Shown: one piece after another, positions 20,485-28,521 of the stretch
Layout of the letters: every line of letters starts with the position of its first letter
Numbering within the stretch: position 1 is the first letter of the stretch
Assembly: GCA_051252515.1 (NCBI GenBank)
Contig: JBPOFS010000001.1
Span: 496,001-560,000 of the forward strand
Length of the DNA: 64,000 bases
DNA from: UBA5078 sp051252515
GTDB lineage: Bacteria; Pseudomonadota; Gammaproteobacteria; Pseudomonadales; Pseudohongiellaceae
Direction of reading: 5' to 3'
Notes under the pieces: model-generated
What the model saw: the letters and a program-made list of their open reading frames with translations, nothing else
Told to the model about the DNA's origin: nothing
Databases searched by the model: none
Program-made: the position numbers and the translations under genes

Positions 20485-22170
20485 ATGGAAAGGAGCAAGC
20501 TCGATGCTGTACTCGAATCCATTTTTGAGGATCAAGGTCCTCAAGGATTAGTAGAAAGCTTATCATTTCTTTTCGGTGCATTTGCCGTCACAAAAAACGG
20601 TATTATCCTTGGCGCAAACCAAGTATTTTGTGATCTCCTCGATTATAAACTCGATGAGTTATTAGACAAATCTGCAATCACTATGGTCGCCGAAGATCAG
20701 CAAGATTTCCTGCGTAATATTTTCAACTCCAACTCTCATCAATCTTATGAACTCGCACTGAAATCCAAAAATGGTGAACTAAAATATACTCGGGTCTCGC
20801 CTAAAAATTTCACTGTTCGCGGCGAAGTCTATCGTCTTGCAGAGTTTGTTGATTTTACAGATACTTTCCACGCCCAACGTGAACTTCAAGAAAGCGAAGA
20901 AAGGTTCAAAGCAATATTCAAGCATGCTGCTATTGGGTTCGTCAGGGCATCGATTAAGGGTGAATGGCAGGAACTTAATCAAAAAATTTGCGATCTCCTT
21001 GGCTACACCGAAACAGAGTTACGGCAATTAAGTTTTGCACAAGTCACTCACCCCGATGACCATACATTAGATGCTGAGCTAATCAATGAACTAAGAACCG
21101 GATCGAAAAAAACTTATAGAATTGAAAAACGCTACCTGCGAAAAGACGGAAGTATACTATGGGGCCGACTCACTGTTTCGCTCATTCGAGACAAAAACGA
21201 CAAGCCAGAATATTACGTGCTATTCATTGAAGATATCGGTGAACAAAAACAACTTAATGACAAGCTGAAAACCTCAGACCTCATTGTCTCTGCATCTTCT
21301 GACATGCTTGCCGTACTTGATGAACAATGCTGCTATATCGCAGTCAATCAAGCTTATGCTGCCGCCTTTAATAAAACCCCTAGCGAACTAGTAGGCATCT
21401 CAGCGGGCGTGGTGCTCGAAAAAGAAATATTCGACACCTTGGTGAACATCAGAAAAGTTCAACTGCAAAACGGCGAAGAAGTAAAATATAACGCTTGGTT
21501 CAATTATCCAAATGGTGGGCGCCAATATATGAATGTGGCGTACTCTCCCATTCTAGACGAAACCGCTACCTTCAAAGGGTTTGCTGTAAGCGCTCGCAAT
21601 ATCACAGATTTAAAAATTGCAGAAATAGAAATGCGCGAGCTAAACGAGAAGCTGGAACGCTATTCATTTATTGATGGGCTTACCCGCATTACCAATCGAC
21701 GCATGTTTGATGAACACTTAGACAACGAATGGAATAGAGCCCTAAGAACTGACTCTCCCATTTCGTTCATTATGATCGATATCGACTTTTTCAAAAACTA
21801 CAACGACCATTACGGCCATCTGCAAGGGGATGAGTGCTTAGTCAAAATCGCACAGACACTTAAAACCGTTGGGAGTCGAAGCTCTGATATCGTGGCTCGC
21901 TTCGGAGGCGAAGAGTTCGCTCTTTTAGTCCCTAATGCCAACGTCAAACAGGCATGTCAATTGGCCGAGCGCTGTCGAAGAGAAATCATTAACTTACAAA
22001 TTCCCCATGCCACAACTGAAGTGGAAGGATTAAGTGTCGTAAGCGTTAGCATTGGTGTCAGCAGCATGACTCCTACGATGAAATCTAGCGCTTTCACTTT
22101 AATCGACATCGCGGACAAACGACTCTATAAAGCAAAACACCAAGGCCGCAACTGTATCGTGTATGAGTAG
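20485..22170 (+). CDS. PAS-domain diguanylate cyclase
   Basis: A 561-residue signalling enzyme that makes cyclic-di-GMP from two GTP. About residues 30-130, 145-265 and 270-390 look like three PAS domains (the second holds the motif EERFKAIFKHAAIGFV, the third LVSASSDMLAVLDEQ in its frame). Residues 400-561 form the GGDEF domain with the active-site GGEEF (about residue 473). RSSD five residues before it is the product-inhibition I-site, so the cyclase is probably active and feedback controlled. No membrane segment is visible, so it is cytosolic. I start at the ATG at 20485, which has GGAG 10 bases upstream; an in-frame TTG 39 bases earlier is less likely. The PAS ligand is unknown. Confidence 0.9.
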   Translation: MERSKLDAVLESIFEDQGPQGLVESLSFLFGAFAVTKNGIILGANQVFCDLLDYKLDELLDKSAITMVAEDQQDFLRNIFNSNSHQSYELALKSKNGELKYTRVSPKNFTVRGEVYRLAEFVDFTDTFHAQRELQESEERFKAIFKHAAIGFVRASIKGEWQELNQKICDLLGYTETELRQLSFAQVTHPDDHTLDAELINELRTGSKKTYRIEKRYLRKDGSILWGRLTVSLIRDKNDKPEYYVLFIEDIGEQKQLNDKLKTSDLIVSASSDMLAVLDEQCCYIAVNQAYAAAFNKTPSELVGISAGVVLEKEIFDTLVNIRKVQLQNGEEVKYNAWFNYPNGGRQYMNVAYSPILDETATFKGFAVSARNITDLKIAEIEMRELNEKLERYSFIDGLTRITNRRMFDEHLDNEWNRALRTDSPISFIMIDIDFFKNYNDHYGHLQGDECLVKIAQTLKTVGSRSSDIVARFGGEEFALLVPNANVKQACQLAERCRREIINLQIPHATTEVEGLSVVSVSIGVSSMTPTMKSSAFTLIDIADKRLYKAKHQGRNCIVYE

Positions 22171-22179
22171 TCGAGAAAA

Positions 22180-22207
22180 CGCTTCGCCAAAAATTATTAG
22201 CGAAGCG
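22180..22207. terminator. Hairpin between convergent genes
   Basis: An 8-bp stem CGCTTCGC / GCGAAGCG with a 12-base A/T-rich loop lies between the cyclase stop and the DUF305-LVIVD gene. The T-run is poor. Confidence 0.5.
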
Positions 22208-22221
22208 CCAGTGCTGGTTCT

Positions 22222-24747
22222 CTAACGCAACATCTGCCCTAGACCTTGTAGAGTTTGTGCTAATCCATTGAATCGATCAGCGCTAACACCACTGCGCTGC
22301 TCGCCCTCTTCCGCCAACGTTTGCGCCAAGCCCTCGAAACTCGCAGCCCTCGATGGATCTTTATCTCCGCTAGCTAATAACGGCTCAACACTACTGAGCA
22401 ATTCTCGCAACTGCGCCTCGCGGGCCGAATCTAGCAAATCACTGCGCACTAGTTGATCGACATAAGCTAATGCTACGGACGGTGCCACTGGCCAGACATG
22501 GATCTTTTGTTGTTGCGCGTTAACTACTGCATCGCCAGTACGAATGGAGGCAGCAGCGATCTCATTGGCACTGATATAGTCGCTGGGGTTGAGAGTTAGT
22601 ACGTCCAAACCACGCGCGATTTCAGTGCCAAAGATTCGACCCGCATACCAATAGGCAGACCAATACCCACCTAGAATGAGCTCCTTTTCGTCTACTGGCC
22701 CGCGATCAAAAAAAGCGATCTCGGTTGGATTAGACGAATCAGTGAAATCAATGACGGAGATTCCTCCCTGATACCAAGCTTGCACAAACAAATCTCGACC
22801 AGGCACAGGTATGAGGGAACCATTATGAGCGACACAGTTTTCCTGATCGGTTTGTGGCGCCGACATTTTATAATGACTACGGTACTGCATCTTGCCATCA
22901 ACAATGTCATAGATGGCATCAGCGCCCCAGTCTAAGGGATCAGATGCACGGCACCGAGGACGCGAACCACCGCCCCACTCATCAGTGAAAATAACTTTCG
23001 ATCCATTGTTATTGAATGTCGCCGAATGCCAGTAAGCAAACCCCGTATCAATCACCTGATCTATACGTGTAGGATTCTGTGGATCGCTTATGTCGAGGAG
23101 GATTCCGTTACCAGAACACGCTCCCGCCGCCATACCGATTTCAGGAAAGGCGGTAATATCATGACAGTGATTTGTCTGCGCAGTAGTCTGCGTTCCATTG
23201 CCATGATCGCCGCCTTCCCATAAGCCGGCAAGAACGCCCGCCTCAGGATCGGAGAAAATAAACGGGCGATTGACGACCTCTGCCTCATACGGACGATCGA
23301 CAGGGATCTTAATCACATCAATACGGAATAAAGCCGACTCGGGGTTCTCGAATGGCGAATCGTCTGAGCATTCACTAAGCTCATCTTCAGGACGAACAGA
23401 GCTCGAGCCTGATCCATAAATATAGATATTGCCTTCGTCATCAGGGTCAGTGACCACCGTATGGGTATGTGAACCTCGGCAGGTCTGAACCGCCCCGACT
23501 TGCACCGGCATTGTGAAATCACTTACATCAAAAATACGAATACCCCTAAAGCGCTCGTCGCTTACAGGTTCCGCAACCCCTTGTAAACCGCAATCCAGAC
23601 GCCCTCGTGTTTGCTCTACTGACATGATCAACAAATTACCAATCACTGACACATCGCCTTGCCCACCTGGACACACAACGGAGCTTAGGAGTTGTGGAGA
23701 GGCAGGATTACTGATGTCGAAAGCGTTAAATCCATGATAGTTACCCGCCACCAACACATCGCCCACAAAAGTCATATCTGTATTAGCAAAATTCAACATA
23801 CTAGGGCGTGGCTCTGAGGTTTCATCCTCCTCTTCCGAAGCGGGAGTTTCACTAGCCACATTGACACTGCTATCTAATGCGACATCTTGCTCAGCATCAG
23901 TATCGGGTTCACTTTGATCAGGAGCCAGCATCGCCTCCTCAAGCTCTTTGACACGGCTCATGGGCAAGCCTTGCGGATTGTTCGGGTCAAAGAAACCGTC
24001 CGGTTTGGGGATTGTTGCGAGTAGCTCCATATTGAACGACGCTTCCCCTGCATTCTCAAAACCCGCACGCAAATTGACACGCGGGTCTGGCGAGAAACCG
24101 GCCAGCATTGCATTCATGCGTTCAATTTCGCTGTTTTGATCAGAAGTTACCTCTGTGGTGAACTCATATAACACTGAATCCTGAGCCGAGCCACGCTGAT
24201 CAAGAAGGTTTTCAACCATCTCTATGGCGCCCTTGTGATGCTCTATCATCAATTGCAAAAACAGCGTGTCGAAATTTGCACCGTCAGCTTGTGCCAACGC
24301 CTCGAAGTCTTCAGGGCTTAACATCCCAGGCATTAGGTCATCACTTTCCATTTCGTGATGTGCGTGTTCACTCGGGACCGTCTGCCCACGCTCCTCTAAC
24401 CACCCTTGCATCATAGAAATTTCATCCTCCTGAGAGATTGAGATCCGTTGTGCAATGGCGCTAATAGCCTCACGATTAGTTCGCCCCTCTACTAGTGCGC
24501 CCATCTCCACTGCCTGAGCATGGTGCGAGATCATCCCTTGCATGAACTTCACATCGGCATCCGAATACTGAATGCTGGCGAGGTTAGAAGCGTCCTCTGC
24601 GGAAATGACCCGACTCGGCTGCCCTGGAGCACCCGGTTGAATGATCGGCGCTTGAGCGCTACTCTGATAAGCCACAAGTGAACTTGCGAGGGATACAGCC
24701 AATATCAGTGCGCGTTTTTGATGCTTATTAGGCAAGGAGACTAGCAT
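22222..24747 (-). CDS. Exported DUF305 - LVIVD-repeat protein
   Basis: An 841-residue exported protein (signal ending LVAYQSSAQA). Residues about 60 to 230 form a DUF305 domain: FMQGMISHHAQAVEMGAL and LMIEHHKGAIEMVENLL carry the paired His and Met pattern of this ferritin-like domain, often linked to copper. After an acidic Ser/Thr/Glu linker (about 275-315) comes a long propeller of LVIVD-type blades (VLVAGNYHGFNAFDISNPASPQLLS; GIRIFDVSDFTMPVQVG; ILLDISDPQNPTRIDQV; ISVIDFTDSSNPTEIAF). The last 80 residues are helical. A GGAG site lies 8 bases before the ATG. Family functions are poorly known; metal handling at the cell surface is a guess. Confidence 0.8.
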   Translation of the reverse strand: MLVSLPNKHQKRALILAVSLASSLVAYQSSAQAPIIQPGAPGQPSRVISAEDASNLASIQYSDADVKFMQGMISHHAQAVEMGALVEGRTNREAISAIAQRISISQEDEISMMQGWLEERGQTVPSEHAHHEMESDDLMPGMLSPEDFEALAQADGANFDTLFLQLMIEHHKGAIEMVENLLDQRGSAQDSVLYEFTTEVTSDQNSEIERMNAMLAGFSPDPRVNLRAGFENAGEASFNMELLATIPKPDGFFDPNNPQGLPMSRVKELEEAMLAPDQSEPDTDAEQDVALDSSVNVASETPASEEEDETSEPRPSMLNFANTDMTFVGDVLVAGNYHGFNAFDISNPASPQLLSSVVCPGGQGDVSVIGNLLIMSVEQTRGRLDCGLQGVAEPVSDERFRGIRIFDVSDFTMPVQVGAVQTCRGSHTHTVVTDPDDEGNIYIYGSGSSSVRPEDELSECSDDSPFENPESALFRIDVIKIPVDRPYEAEVVNRPFIFSDPEAGVLAGLWEGGDHGNGTQTTAQTNHCHDITAFPEIGMAAGACSGNGILLDISDPQNPTRIDQVIDTGFAYWHSATFNNNGSKVIFTDEWGGGSRPRCRASDPLDWGADAIYDIVDGKMQYRSHYKMSAPQTDQENCVAHNGSLIPVPGRDLFVQAWYQGGISVIDFTDSSNPTEIAFFDRGPVDEKELILGGYWSAYWYAGRIFGTEIARGLDVLTLNPSDYISANEIAAASIRTGDAVVNAQQQKIHVWPVAPSVALAYVDQLVRSDLLDSAREAQLRELLSSVEPLLASGDKDPSRAASFEGLAQTLAEEGEQRSGVSADRFNGLAQTLQGLGQMLR

Positions 24748-24942
24748 TGTGGTTTCTCCGACAATTAAAGGGGACTTTCAAATCAAGTTCAAAGAATAGT
24801 CGGTATTTAGTCCTATATCTATGGTAAATGTGTAGGCAATACAGCAATTTGATTCTACAATCGCGCGCGTTTGCATTAGAGCTATTCGATCGCCCAAAAA
24901 ACGCTTCTTCAATCTCCCAATTCGAATATTAATTTATCTACC

Positions 24943-25623
24943 ATGATGCACTCGCTCTCAACTTTATTACCTGCCGGCAACACGCCTTTGATCTTATGCG
25001 ATCATTGCGATCTAGCTGTAAGTATTACGGCATTACCGGAGAACCACAAAGCGAGCTGCCCGCGCTGCGGACACGTATTAACAAGAGCGTTCCCCAATAT
25101 CGTCAATAGAATGCTGGTTTTTTCGCTCTGCGCCCTTATGTGCCTTGCGATTAGCATGATGTTCGGATTCATTGAAATGTCCGTACAAGGTCAAGAAAGA
25201 CAAATCTCATTACTCGGCACCAGCACTCGCCTGTTTATCAATAAAGACTGGGGGTTAGCGATCATAAGCTTCTTAGTAATGATTGTTATCCCCACCGTGT
25301 TTGCTGCCCTACTGACTTACCTGTCGTTTAGCTTAAAAATGGGATGGGCCAGCCTTAGCACGGTAAAACTACTAAGAACTATTTCTTTTATAAGCTTTTG
25401 GAATATGTGCGAAATTTATTTCCTTGGGATTTTGGTCAGCATGGTCAAGATTGCGAGTTTGGCTCATGTCAGTTTTGGCATCGCATTTTTTGCCTATGCA
25501 TTTTTCATACTGTTTCTATTCACCGCCTATATGCACTTCGACAAGTTTCAGCTCAGCTTAATCATTAAGGCCAACATGGCAATGCAACAAACAAACGCGG
25601 AGACTCCCGATGTCCGCGTCTAA
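24943..25623 (+). CDS. PqiA-like protein, first half
   Basis: A 226-residue inner-membrane protein equal to the N-terminal half of PqiA/LetA. Zinc-ribbon cysteines are at 19, 22, 39 and 42 (CDHC...CPRC), followed by four membrane segments. In E. coli, PqiA is one protein of about 417 residues with two such halves; here the second half is a separate gene overlapping by 14 bases. PqiA works with PqiB and PqiC in lipid transport between the membranes. No clear ribosome site precedes the ATG; a second ATG follows one codon later. Confidence 0.85.
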   Translation: MMHSLSTLLPAGNTPLILCDHCDLAVSITALPENHKASCPRCGHVLTRAFPNIVNRMLVFSLCALMCLAISMMFGFIEMSVQGQERQISLLGTSTRLFINKDWGLAIISFLVMIVIPTVFAALLTYLSFSLKMGWASLSTVKLLRTISFISFWNMCEIYFLGILVSMVKIASLAHVSFGIAFFAYAFFILFLFTAYMHFDKFQLSLIIKANMAMQQTNAETPDVRV

Positions 25624-26206
25624 ACTTCTCAGCTGCGAACACTGTTGCACTGTGCAAACCAATGATAACGCCCAGTGTTGCTTCTGCGCCCTGCCTGTTG
25701 CACGACACCCAGACAAGTCGGCGGCACTACAGCGGGCATGGAGTTTTCTTTGCACGGCACTACTATTGTATATCCCAGCCAACTTCCTACCCATCATGAG
25801 AACCACACAATTGGGCAACACAACCGATAGCACCATCGTGGGCGGCGTTCTACTGCTTTGGGAACATCATTCGTATTTGATTGCTAGTATCATTTTCATC
25901 GCCAGTGTTCTAGTGCCATTCGCTAAATTTGTGGCGCTCTTTAGTTTGTGTATTGCGCAAAGCCAATGGCTGGCGTTGTCAGCGCAAACCAAAAGCCTCC
26001 TCTATCGCGCTACAGAATTTGTAGGACGTTGGTCGATGGTGGATGTGTTCGTTGTTGCCTTTCTTACTAGCCTTGTTCAAATGGGCGAACTAATGACGAT
26101 TACTCCAGGCCCTGCCGCGTTAGCCTTTGCAGGGATGGTGATTCTAACAATGCTGACGGCCAACAGCCTCGACCCTAGATTATTTTGGAACTCAACTCAT
26201 GACTGA
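25610..26206 (+). CDS. pqiA: PqiA-like protein, second half
   Basis: A 198-residue inner-membrane protein with a degenerate zinc ribbon (CEHC at 9-12, CCFC at 23-26) and four membrane segments. The block PANFLPIMRTTQLGNTTDSTIVGGVLLLWEHH and FVGRWSMVDVFVVAFLTSLVQMG are characteristic of PqiA. It overlaps the preceding PqiA half by 14 bases and the PqiB gene by 8, so the operon is tightly coupled. The two halves probably form the heteromeric equivalent of a single PqiA. Confidence 0.88.
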   Translation: MSASKLLSCEHCCTVQTNDNAQCCFCALPVARHPDKSAALQRAWSFLCTALLLYIPANFLPIMRTTQLGNTTDSTIVGGVLLLWEHHSYLIASIIFIASVLVPFAKFVALFSLCIAQSQWLALSAQTKSLLYRATEFVGRWSMVDVFVVAFLTSLVQMGELMTITPGPAALAFAGMVILTMLTANSLDPRLFWNSTHD

Positions 26207-27851
26207 TTCTACGAGCATTGAAACAAGCCCTGCACAGATAAGCCCGGTGCGAAGACTTTCCGGGCTATGGTTACTGCCTATTCTTACACTAGTGGTAGGC
26301 GGATGGCTGATGTTCGATCGCTGGGCCACACAAGGGCCTCTAATTACCATCGAATTTTCGAGCGCACGAGGACTGGAAGCCGGTGTGACAAAAATCAAAA
26401 CACTAGATGTCGACATTGGCATTGTCGAAGACATTACATTGACACAAGACCTTGACGCAGTCCTTGTGTCCGCCCGAATTCATAATGAGTTTCGAGACTT
26501 ACTAGTTGCAGGTTCACGATTTTGGATTGTGCAACCAGAAGTCAGCTTAACTGGCATCACAGGGCTTGGCACTTTGATCAGCGGCCAGTATCTTCGTTTC
26601 TCGCCCGAGAGCGAAGGCGAACCCGCTAATTATTTTAGAGGCTTAGAGCAAGCGCCCCTCACCCCCCTTGGGACCCCAGGCCTGCAACTGACACTGACTA
26701 ACGAAGGGGACTTCTCCTTTAGCAAAGGCGATCGCATCAACTTCCAAGGAATAGCGGTTGGCAGAATAGAAGATCTTGAATTTAACTTTGAAGATAACCA
26801 GGTGTATTACACGGCTTTCATTGAAGCGCCCTATCATCAACTTATTTCAAGCACGACGCGGTTCTGGAAATCTAGCGGCATACACGCACAGATGACCGCC
26901 ACTGGATTTGAATTTGAAACAGGGCCTTTGGACTCGATGATACAAGGAGGAATCTCCTTTGCTAATCCTAGCGGCCAACTACCCGGTGAAACACCCGCTG
27001 ACAAAGCGTTGTACTATATTTACCCTAGCCGTTCAGCCATCAGCGCAACACAGTACTTATTTTCGATTCGGTACTGGGTCATGATCCCCGGCAACATCGG
27101 CGGCCTAGGCGTTGGCTCAGCCGTCACTTATCGTGGCGTACAAATCGGGGAAGTACTACGCACCGATTACATTCCTGAAGGGCAGACCTTGCTAGACAAG
27201 AATATGGAAATACCGGTACTGATCGAGATCAATCCTGGTCGTCTTGGTTTGCCAGACTCCGAACAAAGCCTGCAACGCGCAGGAAGCGAAATAGACAATT
27301 GGATTCAACAAGGTCTTACTGCGACGATTAGCTCACAAAACTTTATTCTTGGACAACGACAGATCGAATTGTTATATGACGAGAACACCCCAAACAGAGA
27401 ATTGCGGATTTTTGCTGACCTACATGTCATCCCTTCCGGTCAAGATACACTCGAAAAATTCACTGATAGCATTGAGCAACTCATTAGCACTTTGAATAAC
27501 GTGCCAGTTGAAAGTCTAAGCAACAAACTGGACGCGTTGCTAACTGAAGGGCAAAACACGTTGCTCAGCGTTAAGGAACTCACGACGGCCAGCGCTGCCT
27601 TAGTCAATGATGAGCGCAACTTTGCGTTGGTGGAACAAATTAACAGCACCATGAACTCTTTTGAAACCCTGGCCGAATCGTTCTCTGCTGACTCTCGCGC
27701 TAATCAAGAAGTGATGAGCCTTTTGCAGTCACTCACAGGAATTATTGAGGAGTTCAAACCGTTTCTTAATGATTTGAAAAACAAGCCAAACAGCCTGATT
27801 CTACCAAGCACTATTACAGAAGAAGCCGTCCCACAGAGGAAACCACAGTGA
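26199..27851 (+). CDS. pqiB: PqiB-like MCE-domain lipid transport protein
   Basis: A 550-residue periplasmic protein anchored by one N-terminal membrane helix (LWLLPILTLVVGGWLM). Three MCE domains follow, at about 45-135, 160-255 and 285-400 (ITIEFSSARGLEAGVTKIK; LTNEGDFSFSKGDRINFQGIAVGRIEDL; GNIGGLGVGSAVTYRGVQIGEVL), then a helical needle-like C-terminus. PqiB hexamers form a channel that spans the periplasm and carries lipids between membranes. It overlaps pqiA by 8 bases and pqiC by 4. Confidence 0.93.
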   Translation: MTDSTSIETSPAQISPVRRLSGLWLLPILTLVVGGWLMFDRWATQGPLITIEFSSARGLEAGVTKIKTLDVDIGIVEDITLTQDLDAVLVSARIHNEFRDLLVAGSRFWIVQPEVSLTGITGLGTLISGQYLRFSPESEGEPANYFRGLEQAPLTPLGTPGLQLTLTNEGDFSFSKGDRINFQGIAVGRIEDLEFNFEDNQVYYTAFIEAPYHQLISSTTRFWKSSGIHAQMTATGFEFETGPLDSMIQGGISFANPSGQLPGETPADKALYYIYPSRSAISATQYLFSIRYWVMIPGNIGGLGVGSAVTYRGVQIGEVLRTDYIPEGQTLLDKNMEIPVLIEINPGRLGLPDSEQSLQRAGSEIDNWIQQGLTATISSQNFILGQRQIELLYDENTPNRELRIFADLHVIPSGQDTLEKFTDSIEQLISTLNNVPVESLSNKLDALLTEGQNTLLSVKELTTASAALVNDERNFALVEQINSTMNSFETLAESFSADSRANQEVMSLLQSLTGIIEEFKPFLNDLKNKPNSLILPSTITEEAVPQRKPQ

Positions 27852-28444
27852 CAATACGCCCTTTAATTATAACGGCACTCGCAGCGAGCTTAAGTTATTG
27901 CGCAAGTGAGACTGCTGCAGTGAACTATTATCTGTTGACCAGCAATAGTGCCCAAGGAATCACACAACAAACACTTAGCAACAAACCTGCCGTGGTATTG
28001 GACAGCGTGGAAGTGGCAAATTACCTGCGTCAATCGGGGATAGTCATGCAGACTGCCGATACTCAAGTACAAATTTCGAAACGGCATTTATGGGCAGAAA
28101 CCTTGGATGTTTCCTTACCAAAGCTACTGTTACAAGAGCTGCAAAATCAATCGAATGATTTCAATTTCTATTTGAAAAATTCCGATTTTGTCCCGCGCAC
28201 TAATTATCGGCTATTAGTCCAAATCGATTCATTCCAAGCCAATGACAATGGCGAGGTAATATGCAGTGGACGTTATCAAATCATCTCCCAAGCCAATGAT
28301 GAGCTTGCGGTGACGGTTGACTTCAATTTCAAACGTGACTTAGAAAATGATGGCTATGACCACGCCATTGAGCAACTGCGCAGCCTAGTGGGAGAGATCG
28401 CCAGCAACGCCTTACGAAGCACACTTGCACTGAACAATATTTAG
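27848..28444 (+). CDS. pqiC: PqiC-like outer-membrane protein (DUF330/ABC-type transport auxiliary)
   Basis: A 198-residue protein of the PqiC family, normally an outer-membrane lipoprotein that receives the PqiB needle. The start is GTG, overlapping the pqiB stop (GTGA), with AGAGGAAA upstream. The N-terminal signal ends SYCASE: a Cys is present, but Tyr at position -1 is unusual for a lipobox, so lipidation is uncertain. The block VNYYLLTSN...VVLDSVEVANYLRQSGIVMQT...RHLWAETLDVSLPKLLLQEL is typical of the family. Last gene of the pqi operon, followed by a strong terminator. Confidence 0.85.
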   Translation: MTIRPLIITALAASLSYCASETAAVNYYLLTSNSAQGITQQTLSNKPAVVLDSVEVANYLRQSGIVMQTADTQVQISKRHLWAETLDVSLPKLLLQELQNQSNDFNFYLKNSDFVPRTNYRLLVQIDSFQANDNGEVICSGRYQIISQANDELAVTVDFNFKRDLENDGYDHAIEQLRSLVGEIASNALRSTLALNNI

Positions 28445-28449
28445 AACAA

Positions 28450-28480
28450 AAAAAACCCCGATGCAACACCGGGGTTTTTT
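28450..28480. terminator. Bidirectional terminator after pqiC
   Basis: CCCCG pairs with CGGGG around a 9-base loop, extended by A-run and T-run pairs on the outside (six T on the plus strand, matching A on the other side). It serves both the pqi operon and the convergent TonB receptor gene. Confidence 0.85.
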
Positions 28481-28521
28481 AAATCAAGCGAGAACCTAGG
28501 CTCTCGCTTTACGTGCTTCGA

